A stretch of DNA of 64,000 nt from Chloroflexota bacterium (GTDB lineage Bacteria > Chloroflexota > Limnocylindria > Limnocylindrales > CSP1-4), in the NCBI GenBank assembly GCA_019637815.1, contig JAHBUZ010000012.1:1-64000 (forward strand), given 5' to 3'. The number at the start of each line of letters is the position of its first letter. Within the stretch, counting starts at the first letter, position 1. The notes below the pieces were generated by a model. That model searched no databases and was not told the origin of the DNA. It worked only from the letters and a program-made list of their open reading frames with translations. Shown here in pieces: positions 42,215 to 49,757 of this stretch. The position numbers and the translations under genes were made by a program.

Positions 42215-43060
42215 TCACCAGGTCGCGTCCATCTCCGGCAGGCTGCCGCCGGCGTTGAAGGCGAGGTTCCCGCCATCCACGGGCAGGTTGACGCCCGTGA
42301 CCATGGAGCTGGCGGGCGAGGCAAGGAACAGGATCGGACCCACGACCTCCTCCGGCTCGCCCATCCGGCCCACCGGGATGCCGCCGATCATCCGATCCAC
42401 GGTCCGCTTCCGGGCGGGGTCCGTGACGAGGCCCCGGAGGCCGGCGTTGAGGAACTGGCAGGGCAGGATCGAGTTGACCCGGATGCCTCTCGGTGCCCAC
42501 TCCACGGCGAGCTCGCGGGTCAGCTGGTCCACCCCTGCCTTGCTCACCCCGAAGGCGAGGTTCCCGCGACCGAGGGCGGACGCGCCCGAGATGGAGCTGA
42601 CGTTGACGATGCTGCCGCCCCGACGATCCCGGGTCATCAGCCGGGCCGCTTCCTTCGCGTGGAGGAGGTAGCCCGTGAGGTTCACTCGCAGCACCCGGTC
42701 CCAGACGTCGAGCGGGTAGTCCTCGCTGGCCGCCTGGTGGGGATTGATGCCCGCGTTGTTGACGAGGACATCGAGTCGGCCCCAGGCACGATCCGCCGCC
42801 AGGAACGTTGCGCGCACGAACGCGTCGTCCGATGCGTCCCCGACGAGGGTCAGGCACTCCCCCTCCGCCTCCACCACGCGGCGCGTCTCGTCGAGCGCTG
42901 TCGCATCGAGGTCCGTCAGCACCACCTGGGCACCGGCACGCACGAAGCCGAGGGCGGTCGCCCGGCCGAACGCACCGCCCGCGCCGGTGATGACCGCGAC
43001 CCGCTCGTCGAGTCGGAACAAGGCCGGACCGGCCGGTATCGCGGGGGCTTGGGACGACAT
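42215..43060 (-). CDS. SDR family protein with Phe in place of the catalytic Tyr
   Basis: A 281-residue short-chain dehydrogenase fold protein. The cofactor motif is TGAGGAFGRATAL, D50 after the second strand favours NAD(H), NNAG is present and S155/S156 are in VNVSSISGA. However the YxxxK motif reads F170-GVSK: the codon is TTC, so the general-acid Tyr is Phe. Everything else, including VDGGNLAFNAGGSLP, is well conserved. The protein may be inactive, use another residue, or serve as a binding protein. The ATG at 43060 has AGGAG upstream. It is divergent from the GntR regulator and upstream of the cupin gene. Confidence 0.85.
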   Translation of the reverse strand: MSSQAPAIPAGPALFRLDERVAVITGAGGAFGRATALGFVRAGAQVVLTDLDATALDETRRVVEAEGECLTLVGDASDDAFVRATFLAADRAWGRLDVLVNNAGINPHQAASEDYPLDVWDRVLRVNLTGYLLHAKEAARLMTRDRRGGSIVNVSSISGASALGRGNLAFGVSKAGVDQLTRELAVEWAPRGIRVNSILPCQFLNAGLRGLVTDPARKRTVDRMIGGIPVGRMGEPEEVVGPILFLASPASSMVTGVNLPVDGGNLAFNAGGSLPEMDATW

Positions 43061-43120
43061 GTCACGCTCCTGCAGCCGCGCTCCCGCGCCCGACGTGGGC
43101 GCCGGTATCGGCATCACGTC

Positions 43121-43142
43121 ATATACCATATCTTGCGATATC
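43121..43142. promoter_or_regulatory. Operator-like motif between SDR and GntR genes
   Basis: ATATACCATATCTTGC (43121-43136) followed by GATATC (43137-43142): an A+T-rich element with inverted ends (ATAT.../GATAT) in the 113-bp divergent gap. It is the best copy of the core seen also at 35.45, 39.63 and 45.1 kb and is probably where the adjacent GntR protein binds. Confidence 0.5.
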
Positions 43143-43173
43143 GGGAACCGTCGGACGACCTATCATCGGCAGG

Positions 43174-43986
43174 ATGACGGCCACGCGGCCGCACCCTGGA
43201 GGCACGACATTGGCAGGTGCACGGACGCGACGGGTCGGTCCTGAGGCGGTGGGCGTCGCCACACCCACGGCCAGCGCCACGACGGGCGTGGCCATCTCGC
43301 GACTGGACCTGCGGACCTACAAGCTGGCCGTCTACGACGCGCTGCTGGAGATGATCGTCTCCCTGGAGCTGCCGCCCGGCGAACGGCTCGTGGAGAGCGA
43401 CCTCGCGGGCAGGCTGGGCGTCTCCAAGACCCCCGTGCGCGAGGCGCTCGCGCTGCTCGAGGCGGATGGGCTCGTGGAGTCGACGCCGTATCGGGGCGCC
43501 ACCGTGCGCTGGCTGTCGATGGTCGAGTCGGAGGAGCAGGGCTATCTCGTGGACGCGCTCGAGATGCCCGCCTACCCCATGGTCATCGAACGCATCACGA
43601 AGGCCGAGCTGGCCGCGGTGGGCAAGGTCGCGGAGCGGCTCAAGCGGGCGCGGAAGGCCCGCGATCGACGCCAGTTCTCGGAGCTGGCCGGTGAGATCCA
43701 CGAGCGGCTCTTCGCCTGTACCGGCTATCCGCGCCTGCTCGCGCTCATCCACCAGGTGCTGGGCCCGGTCGGGCGGCGCTATGACGCGGCGCTCGTGTTC
43801 CCGTTCGAGGAGAGCTGGGACCTGCTGCGCGACATGGCGGTCGCGCGCTACGAGGCCGTGCGCACCCGCGACCTGGACCTCGTCGTGCGCACCATCCAGG
43901 ACTACCGGGGACGGATGCAGGTCCTCGCGCGCCAGCGGATCCTGCTGCCCGAGGTCGCGCGCTACTTCCGGGAGGGTGGATCCTAG
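43174..43986 (+). CDS. GntR family (FadR/FCD subfamily) transcriptional regulator
   Basis: A 270-residue regulator. After a 40-residue polar N-terminus comes the winged helix: YDALLEMIVSLELPPGERL, LVESDLAGRLGVSKTPVREALALLEADGLVE. The C-terminal all-helical FCD ligand domain (residues about 125-260) usually binds a carboxylated sugar or organic acid through a metal; candidate ligands are in EIHERLFACTG and VARYEAVRTRDLD. A TATCAT 7 nt before the ATG suggests a nearly leaderless message. It is central in the catabolic region and likely binds the shared motif at 43121 and the three related sites. Confidence 0.9.
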   Translation: MTATRPHPGGTTLAGARTRRVGPEAVGVATPTASATTGVAISRLDLRTYKLAVYDALLEMIVSLELPPGERLVESDLAGRLGVSKTPVREALALLEADGLVESTPYRGATVRWLSMVESEEQGYLVDALEMPAYPMVIERITKAELAAVGKVAERLKRARKARDRRQFSELAGEIHERLFACTGYPRLLALIHQVLGPVGRRYDAALVFPFEESWDLLRDMAVARYEAVRTRDLDLVVRTIQDYRGRMQVLARQRILLPEVARYFREGGS

Positions 43987-44023
43987 ACCTCGACATCGCC
44001 CGCGGGACCCGGTCCCCGAGGTC
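43986..44023. terminator. Hairpin between convergent GntR and dehydrogenase genes
   Basis: An outer stem GACCTCG (43986-43992) / CGAGGTC (44017-44023) encloses a second GC palindrome (GGGACC/GGTCCC). It begins at the GntR stop and could end transcription from both sides. Confidence 0.5.
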
Positions 44024-44049
44024 CACTCGGAGCCGTGAGCGACTGACGC

Positions 44050-45072
44050 TCAGCCGTTCGGCATGATGACCACCTTGAGATGACGACGCTCGCGCTGTGC
44101 CGCGAACGCGTCCTCGACCGCCGGCAGCGGGTAGCGGCCGGGTGCCAGCCGCTCCAGCCCGAGATGGCCCACGAGCTCGACGGCCCGGGCATGGGTGTAC
44201 GGGTTGAGCGCAGCACCCAGGATGGTCAGCTCGCGGGCGTAGATGTCGTTCGCGCGCACGGGTGTGACCGCGTCCGGATGCGCCACGCCGTACACGAGGA
44301 TGCGCGCGTGGCGCGCCGCGAGGTCGATCGCCGTGGCGAGGCCGGTCGGGCTGCCCGCGGCCTCGATGAGCTGGTCGAAGCCATGACCACCGGTCGCGGC
44401 CATCGCGGCATCACGCCACCCCTCGTCGGTGGGATCGAGGACGTGGTCCGCGCCTCCCAGGAGGGCCGCCTCGCGTCTCGCCGCGTCCGGCTCCAGCACC
44501 ACGATCGGGCCCACGCCGGTCAGCCGCGCCAAGGCCAGGAGCATCAGCCCGGCGGGTCCGCTGCCGATGATGCACAGCGGCAGTCCGGACATCGGCTGGA
44601 GACGGTCCATGCCGTGGATGCCACAGCCGACCGGCTCGGCCATGCACGCCACCACGGGATCGACGCCCGCCGGCACGCGATAGGCGAGCCGTGCCGGCAC
44701 CACGACCGAGCCTGCCATGCCACCGTCCAGGTGCACCCCGAACGCCCGCTTCGACGGGCACAGGTGCTCCCAGCCGAGCCGGCAGTACCGACACGTGCCG
44801 CAGTAGAGGTGCGGCTCGATGGACACATGGTCGCCCTCGGCCAGCCCGTCGACCCCCGGTCCCAGCTCCGCCACCAGGCCCGCGATCTCATGGCCGAGGA
44901 TGGTGCCTGGTCGCGCGCCATACGCACCCTCGAGGATGCGCGCGTCCGTGCCGCAGATGCCCACCGCGAGCGGCGCGACGCGGACCTCACCCGGACCCGG
45001 TCGCGGCACGTCCCGCTCACCCAGCTGGAGCCGGCCGACCTCGGCGAATCGGACGCAGGTCTCGGTGGTCAC
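44050..45072 (-). CDS. Zinc-dependent medium-chain alcohol dehydrogenase 2
   Basis: A 340-residue MDR-family enzyme. The catalytic zinc residues are C in GICGTDARILEG and H-E in ILGHEIAGLV; the structural zinc cysteines are in LYCGTCRYCRLGWEHLC; the cofactor motif is IIGSGPAGLMLLAL with E at the end of the next strand (VVLEPDAAR), favouring NAD(H). It differs clearly from dehydrogenase 1 in the same region. It is divergent from the kinase-aldolase-lactonase-kinase cassette, with only 44 bp between the two starts, so both directions share one control region. Confidence 0.9.
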   Translation of the reverse strand: MTTETCVRFAEVGRLQLGERDVPRPGPGEVRVAPLAVGICGTDARILEGAYGARPGTILGHEIAGLVAELGPGVDGLAEGDHVSIEPHLYCGTCRYCRLGWEHLCPSKRAFGVHLDGGMAGSVVVPARLAYRVPAGVDPVVACMAEPVGCGIHGMDRLQPMSGLPLCIIGSGPAGLMLLALARLTGVGPIVVLEPDAARREAALLGGADHVLDPTDEGWRDAAMAATGGHGFDQLIEAAGSPTGLATAIDLAARHARILVYGVAHPDAVTPVRANDIYARELTILGAALNPYTHARAVELVGHLGLERLAPGRYPLPAVEDAFAAQRERRHLKVVIMPNG

Positions 45073-45092
45073 GGGCGGGCCGTACGCGGGTC

Positions 45093-45122
45093 GATCATTC
45101 CGTACATCATATCTCGATGATC
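45093..45122. promoter_or_regulatory. Short shared control region of dehydrogenase 2 and the kinase cassette
   Basis: An inverted repeat GATCAT (45093-45098) ... ATGATC (45117-45122) includes ACATCATATCTCGATG, a one-base variant of the TATCTTG core. Because ATG 45117 is in it, the kinase message may have a very short leader. Confidence 0.4.
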
Positions 45123-46154
45123 ATGGCGACCAGCGAGCGCATCCCGGATGTCGTGTGCATCGGCTCGGCAGCGCTCGACGTCCTGATGGCCGTGGACGAG
45201 CCGCTCGGGCTCGACGACCGCGTCCCGGCCATCGAAGGCCGTATGGCAGGCGGCGGGCCGGCAGCGACGGCGGCCGTGGCGCTGGCCCGGCTGGGTGCTG
45301 ACGTGGCGCTCGTGGCACGTGTCGGCGACGACCTGGCGGGCCGCATCATCCGGGAGCAGCTCGTGGACGAGGGGGTCGACGTTCGTTGGCTGACGCGCGG
45401 CGACGGCCATGCGCGCGGTGATGGCGGAGCCCGCTCGGCCCTCTCGAGCGCCGTCATCCGGGAGGGTCCACCCTCGACCCGCAGCCTCGTGGCGCTGTCC
45501 GCACGACCGCCGCTCACCATCGATGACCTGGCGCCGGCCGCCCTCGAAGCCTGCCGGACGGCACGCTGGCTCCACGTGGACCATGCCGGTTGGCCGCTGG
45601 TCGCGGGCCTCCGGGCGTCGGGCATCCGGACGCCGGTCTCGGTCGATGGCGGCAACCCGCTGCCGGACCTCGACCTGGCCCTGGTCGACCTGTATGCCCC
45701 GTCGGTGCAGGAGCTCCGTCGCTGGACCGGCGCGCCCGACGATGAAGCGGCCCTGTCGCAGGCCCTGGACGCGGGTGCGCGCGTGGTCATCGCGACCCGT
45801 GGTGATGCAGGCGCGACCTGTGCCAGCACGCTCGATCCCGAGGCGTCCTGGCCCGACGATGCGGCCCCTGCCCTCCCGGCCACATCGACCACCCGCTGGC
45901 GGCTGGACGTGCCCGCCTGTCCGGTCGACGCTCGCAGCACCCTCGGTGCAGGTGACGTGTATCACGGCGCCCTGCTGGCGAGCCTGCTCGCTGGCGCGAC
46001 CATCCGGACGGCCATGACCGAGGCATCGGTCGCCGCCGCCCTCTCCTGCCGCGCCCTCGATGGCCGTAGCGCCATCCCTGACCGATCCCGGCTGGAGGCC
46101 GCCCTGGATGCGTGGTCCCCTGCCCCATCACCCATCCGGAGGTCCGATGCCTGA
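45117..46154 (+). CDS. PfkB family carbohydrate kinase
   Basis: A 345-residue ribokinase-like sugar kinase. The substrate-lid region has GGGPAATAAVALARLGADVALVARVGDD and the ATP/catalytic motif is STLGAGDVYHGALLASLL with the GAGD Asp as base. The sugar is not evident; the nearest functional neighbours by order (kinase before a LacD-type aldolase) resemble the tagatose-6-phosphate, sulfofructose and KDG-type kinases. ATG at 45117 (MIMATSE) or 45123. Its end overlaps the aldolase start by eight bases, so the two are co-translated. Confidence 0.87.
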   Translation: MIMATSERIPDVVCIGSAALDVLMAVDEPLGLDDRVPAIEGRMAGGGPAATAAVALARLGADVALVARVGDDLAGRIIREQLVDEGVDVRWLTRGDGHARGDGGARSALSSAVIREGPPSTRSLVALSARPPLTIDDLAPAALEACRTARWLHVDHAGWPLVAGLRASGIRTPVSVDGGNPLPDLDLALVDLYAPSVQELRRWTGAPDDEAALSQALDAGARVVIATRGDAGATCASTLDPEASWPDDAAPALPATSTTRWRLDVPACPVDARSTLGAGDVYHGALLASLLAGATIRTAMTEASVAAALSCRALDGRSAIPDRSRLEAALDAWSPAPSPIRRSDA

Positions 46155-47082
46155 CACCGCGCCCACGTCCACCGTGGCACCCGCCGATCGAGCCGCTGCC
46201 ATCGGCCGCCTTGCCCGGTCCTCCGGTGGTTTCGCGATGCTCGCGCTCGATCAGCGGATCTCGCTCCAGAGCATGTTCCTGTCCGCCGGCCGACCGGCCA
46301 CGAGCGCGGACCTGGATGCCTTCCGGAGCCTGGTGCTGGAGGCGGCCGAGGGCCATGTCTCCGCGGTGCTGCTCGAGCGGGGGTATCTGGGGCGCCTGGG
46401 CATCACGCAGTGGCCGGCCGACCGGCCGTCGCTCATCCTCGCCGCCGATGACCTCCACCAGGAGCTCGGCTCCCCGGCCCAGGACGCCGGTATCGATCAC
46501 GATGCGGTGACCGTCGCCCCGGCCCTGGGCGCCACGGCGCTCAAGCTGCTGATGCCCTGGATGGCCGGCGCGGACGAGGAGACACATGCCCGCCAGGCCG
46601 CTACGGCCGCGGCGTTCGTCGACGCAGCGCACGAGGCGGGGCTACCCGCGCTCGTAGAGGCGATCGTGCATGGCGGGACGCAGGCGGGCGTCCAGCGTGC
46701 GACGCCGGACGAGCTGCTCGAGGCGGCCGCGATCCTGTCACGCGGCGCCGATGTGTACAAGGCGCAGGTGCCGATCCATGGGGGCGACGCGGTGGCGGAC
46801 GTCACGGCGCTCGCCCGGGAGATGACGGCGGTCGTGGGCATCCCGTGGGTCGTGCTGTCCACGGGCGTGCCGGACGCCCGGTTCCCGGAGCTGGTCGCGG
46901 CGAGCTGTCGGGGCGGCGCCTCGGGCTTCCTGGCCGGTCGCGCGATCTGGAGCCGCGCGGTCCCCGGCACGGACGTCGAGGACACCCGGCGGCTGCTCGA
47001 GGGGTCCAGCGATGATCTGCGACACCTCGCGGCGATCGTGGACGCCGAGGCACGACCCTGGACGGAGGCGACCGGACGATGA
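46147..47082 (+). CDS. Class I aldolase of the LacD / YihT / DUF2090-like family
   Basis: A 311-residue TIM-barrel Schiff-base aldolase. The family pattern is clear: GGFAMLALDQRISLQSM (32-37 core LALDQR), KLLMPW at 133-138, the Schiff-base lysine K205 in DVYKAQVP and the closing GGASGFLAGRAIW. Relatives cleave tagatose 1,6-bisphosphate (LacD), 6-deoxy-6-sulfofructose 1-phosphate (YihT) or, as the DUF2090 domain, 5-dehydro-2-deoxygluconate 6-phosphate. The YKAQVP variant differs from the usual YKVEFP, so the substrate may differ. It is sandwiched by overlaps between two kinases and a lactonase-type gene. Confidence 0.85.
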   Translation: MPDTAPTSTVAPADRAAAIGRLARSSGGFAMLALDQRISLQSMFLSAGRPATSADLDAFRSLVLEAAEGHVSAVLLERGYLGRLGITQWPADRPSLILAADDLHQELGSPAQDAGIDHDAVTVAPALGATALKLLMPWMAGADEETHARQAATAAAFVDAAHEAGLPALVEAIVHGGTQAGVQRATPDELLEAAAILSRGADVYKAQVPIHGGDAVADVTALAREMTAVVGIPWVVLSTGVPDARFPELVAASCRGGASGFLAGRAIWSRAVPGTDVEDTRRLLEGSSDDLRHLAAIVDAEARPWTEATGR

Positions 47083-48047
47083 CGACGACTGGAGATGTCC
47101 AGACCGTGCTCGGCCCGGTCGCTGCGGACCAGCTCGGCTTCACACTCTCCCACGAGCACATCGTGTGCGGCTCGCCGGGGGTCGTGCGTGCCTGGCCGGC
47201 GCTCTATGGCGGTCGCGAGGCACTCCTGGACCGCGCCCGCGCGATCCTGGTCCGGGTGCGCGAGGACGGCGTCCGGACCACGGTCGATGCCACCACCTTC
47301 GACCTCGGGCGCGAGGTGGACCTGCTGGTGGAGGCGTCGCGGGCGTCGGGTGTCCATATCGTGGCCGCGAGCGGCATGTGGCTGGCTCCTTCCCCGGCCA
47401 TCCAAGTGCGGACCACCCAGCAGCTCACCGACTGGTTCACGGCGGACGTGGAGGTCGGCCTCGATGGCACCGACGTGCGTGCCGGCATCATCAAGGTGGC
47501 CAGCGAGACCGAGCTGACGCCGATGGAGGAACGCATCCTGGAGGCGGCCGCGCGCTCCCACGCGGCGACCGGGGTGCCCATCCTCACCCACTCCCTGGCG
47601 CGGGTCCGGATGGGCGAGCAGCAGGCGGCGGTGCTGGAGCGGTTCGGGGTCGATCGCGGGCGGGTGGTCATCGGCCACACCGATGACGCGACCGACATCG
47701 ACTACCCCCTCGCGCTGCTCGACCGGGGCTATCTGCTGGGCTTCGACCGGCTGCCGAACGGTCGCCTCCCCGAATACGGCACCCAGACGGTCGAGGCACG
47801 CATGGACATGCTGGCGGCGCTCGCCGCGCGCGGCTACGCCGACCGGATCGTGCTCTCCCACGACGACCCCATCTGGGCGGGCGTGCTGTCCGACGAGGAC
47901 CAGCGACGCCACATCGAGTCGAACCCGGACGTCATCTCGTTCATCCCGCGGACCATCCTGCCGGGCCTCCGGGAGCGGGGCGTGTCCGAGGACGACATCG
48001 AGGCGATGACGGTGCGCGCACCCCGCCGCTGGCTGGCCGGCGGGTGA
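47079..48047 (+). CDS. Phosphotriesterase-family (PTE/PHP) lactonase-like hydrolase
   Basis: A 322-residue amidohydrolase-superfamily enzyme of the phosphotriesterase group. The full binuclear metal set is present: H25 and H27 (SHEHIV), bridging K139 (AGIIKVASE), H171 (ILTHS), H200 (VIGHTDD) and D262 (LSHDD). Relatives of this group hydrolyse sugar lactones or phosphorylated sugar lactones rather than pesticides. Start overlaps the aldolase stop (ATGA) and the end overlaps the second kinase (GTGA), so it belongs to the same pathway. Confidence 0.88.
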   Translation: MTTTGDVQTVLGPVAADQLGFTLSHEHIVCGSPGVVRAWPALYGGREALLDRARAILVRVREDGVRTTVDATTFDLGREVDLLVEASRASGVHIVAASGMWLAPSPAIQVRTTQQLTDWFTADVEVGLDGTDVRAGIIKVASETELTPMEERILEAAARSHAATGVPILTHSLARVRMGEQQAAVLERFGVDRGRVVIGHTDDATDIDYPLALLDRGYLLGFDRLPNGRLPEYGTQTVEARMDMLAALAARGYADRIVLSHDDPIWAGVLSDEDQRRHIESNPDVISFIPRTILPGLRERGVSEDDIEAMTVRAPRRWLAGG

Positions 48048-49027
48048 CCGATCGGGGGACCGCGGTGGCCCGGACGCCGCCCGATGCGGTCGTGCTCGGC
48101 CGCGTCCTCGCGGATCTGTATCCGCTCCAGTCGCGGACACCCCTCGAGGACGTCCGCACGTTCGAGCGGTTCGTGGGCGGCTACGGCGGCAACGTGGGGA
48201 CCGGGCTGGCGCGGATGGGGGTCCGGACCGTGGTCGTGTCGGGTGTCGGGGATGACGGGCACGGCCGGTTCATCACGCGGGCCCTGGCCGCCGAGGGCGT
48301 CGACACGAGCGGCATCGTGGTCCATCCATCGCTGCGGACGGCGCTCGCCTTCTGCGAGCTGTGGCCGCCCGACCACTTCCCGCTGCTGCCCTACCGCTTC
48401 CCCACCTGCCCTGACCAGGAGATCACGCCCGATGACCTGCCCCGGGCGGCGCTGGAGCACGCGCCCCTGGCCTATGTCTCGGGCGTCGCCTTCGCGCAGC
48501 GACCGAGCCGGGAGGCCGCGTTCGCGGCGCTCGAGCTGCGGGCAGGAGGCAGGGGCCTCGCCACGATCCTCGACCTCGACTGGCGACCGGGCTACTGGCT
48601 GGAGCCGGACGCGTATCCGGGGCTCATGGCACGCGCCGCGTCGCTCGCGGACACCGTCATCGGCTCGGATGGCGAGTTCCTGGCCGCCGGGCTCGACGCA
48701 GATCGACTCATCACGGCCGGTGTGGGCCGGGTGCTCCTCAAGCACGGCCCGGATGGGGCGTCCCTGCTGACCCCGGACGGGCGACACGACGAGCCCGGGC
48801 TGCCGGTGCCCGTGGTCAACGGGCTGGGTGCCGGTGACGCCTTTGCCGCCGCGTTCGGGGCGGGACTCCTGCGCGGTCTCGCCGTGCCGGACCTGCTGCG
48901 CCATGCGAACGCGGCCGGGGCGATCGTGGCCACGCGCCTCGCCTGCTCCGCGGCCATGCCGACCTGGGACGAGGTCGAGCGGATGGCCGCGGACCCGGTC
49001 GCCTGGGTGGCCACGCTCGACGCCTGA
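48044..49027 (+). CDS. IolC-like PfkB family kinase
   Basis: A 327-residue sugar kinase close to 5-dehydro-2-deoxygluconokinase (IolC): GRVLADLYPLQSRTPLEDV, FERFVGGYGGNVGTGLARMG, then CELWPPDHFPLLPYRFPTCPD and the ATP motif NGLGAGDAFAAAFGAGLL. In myo-inositol breakdown IolC acts with a LacD-like (DUF2090) aldolase, as found two genes upstream here, but none of iolB, iolD, iolE or iolG is in the window. GTG start overlapping the lactonase stop. It ends the cassette. Confidence 0.87.
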   Translation: MTDRGTAVARTPPDAVVLGRVLADLYPLQSRTPLEDVRTFERFVGGYGGNVGTGLARMGVRTVVVSGVGDDGHGRFITRALAAEGVDTSGIVVHPSLRTALAFCELWPPDHFPLLPYRFPTCPDQEITPDDLPRAALEHAPLAYVSGVAFAQRPSREAAFAALELRAGGRGLATILDLDWRPGYWLEPDAYPGLMARAASLADTVIGSDGEFLAAGLDADRLITAGVGRVLLKHGPDGASLLTPDGRHDEPGLPVPVVNGLGAGDAFAAAFGAGLLRGLAVPDLLRHANAAGAIVATRLACSAAMPTWDEVERMAADPVAWVATLDA

Positions 49028-49099
49028 CCGGGGCGGCGTGCGAGCCGCGCCTGGGGTCGGGCCAGGGGCCGATCAGCGGCGCGCCCGCGCGCTCCGGTC

Positions 49100-49216
49100 G
49101 CATCGGGATCCGCTCCGGTCGCATCGCAGACCCGATCGATGGCATCGGGATCCGCTCCGGTCGCATCGCAGACCCGATCGATGGCATCGGGATCCGCTCC
49201 ACTCGCATCGGGATCC
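49100..49216. repeat. 42-bp tandem repeat made of two 21-bp halves
   Basis: Two exact 42-bp units (49100-49141 and 49142-49183) and a partial third. Each unit is GCATCGGGATCCGCTCCGGT plus C, then GCATCGCAGACCCGATCGAT plus G, i.e. two related 21-bp halves. The junction sequence recurs with one change at 26.89 kb. The rest of the gap from 49028 to the tRNA shows no gene. Confidence 0.7.
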
Positions 49217-49263
49217 GCCCGGTCGCGGGGCAGGGTCGACCGCGGGATCGGGTCGGAGGGGGT

Positions 49264-49340
49264 TGGTACCGCATACCGGATTCGAACCGGTGATCTCCGC
49301 CTTGAGAGGGCGGTGTCCTAGGCCACTAGACGAATGCGGC
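49264..49340 (-). tRNA. tRNA-Glu (anticodon CUC)
   Basis: A complete 77-nt cloverleaf. The acceptor is GCCGCAT / ATGCGGT (a G-U first pair), the anticodon stem CCGCC/GGCGG closes the loop CTCTCAA (anticodon CUC), and the T arm is ACCGG-TTCGAAT-CCGGT. Discriminator A and encoded CCA follow. Confidence 0.95.
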
Positions 49341-49757
49341 GCAGCGTCCGGAGGATATCACGCATCGCCGGAAGGTCGGCGGTGGGCGGCGCGGTCGCGC
49401 ACCGAGCGTCGTTCGGCGCGATGAAGACAGCCGGGCCTCGGGCCGTGGCCGAGCGGCCCTCGCAAGAGATGGGCCTCTGGATGAAGGACCCCGCCACGTG
49501 ACCCGTCCGAGGGCCTGAGTCGGCCCGGATCGGCCCGGTCCGTCGTCATGCCGCCCGGAACATGGGCACTTCGACCAGGGAGTCGCCCTCGGAAGGGTGT
49601 CTGGATCACGGGGGACCCCTGTGCTTCGCCCGTACGCCCAGATCGTGCGAGGCCCTGCGTGCGCGGATGCGGCCGGCCGCTGCCACGATCACCGGTGCAG
49701 CACCCGTCGATGGCGCGCGACGACGCCACGACGGCAACGACCCCACATCCGATGCCG
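49341..49757. other. 417-bp gap without a supported gene
   Basis: Open frames here have no family-like features or plausible starts. I see GC-rich self-complementary stretches near 49430-49465 but no clear terminator, repeat or RNA gene. Confidence 0.4.

Noticed and set aside
45117..49027. Complete sulfoglycolysis or inositol operon
   Set aside because: Kinase and aldolase families fit in part, but the defining enzymes (sulfoquinovosidase and SLA reductase; IolB, D, E, G) are absent from the window.
49100..49216. CRISPR-like array
   Set aside because: The 42-bp units are exact and contiguous, without unique spacers, and there are no cas genes.
49358..49729. A 123-codon minus-strand frame in the gap after tRNA-Glu
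   Set aside because: Arg/Gly/Pro-rich with no domain, no ribosome binding site and no coding-like codon pattern.
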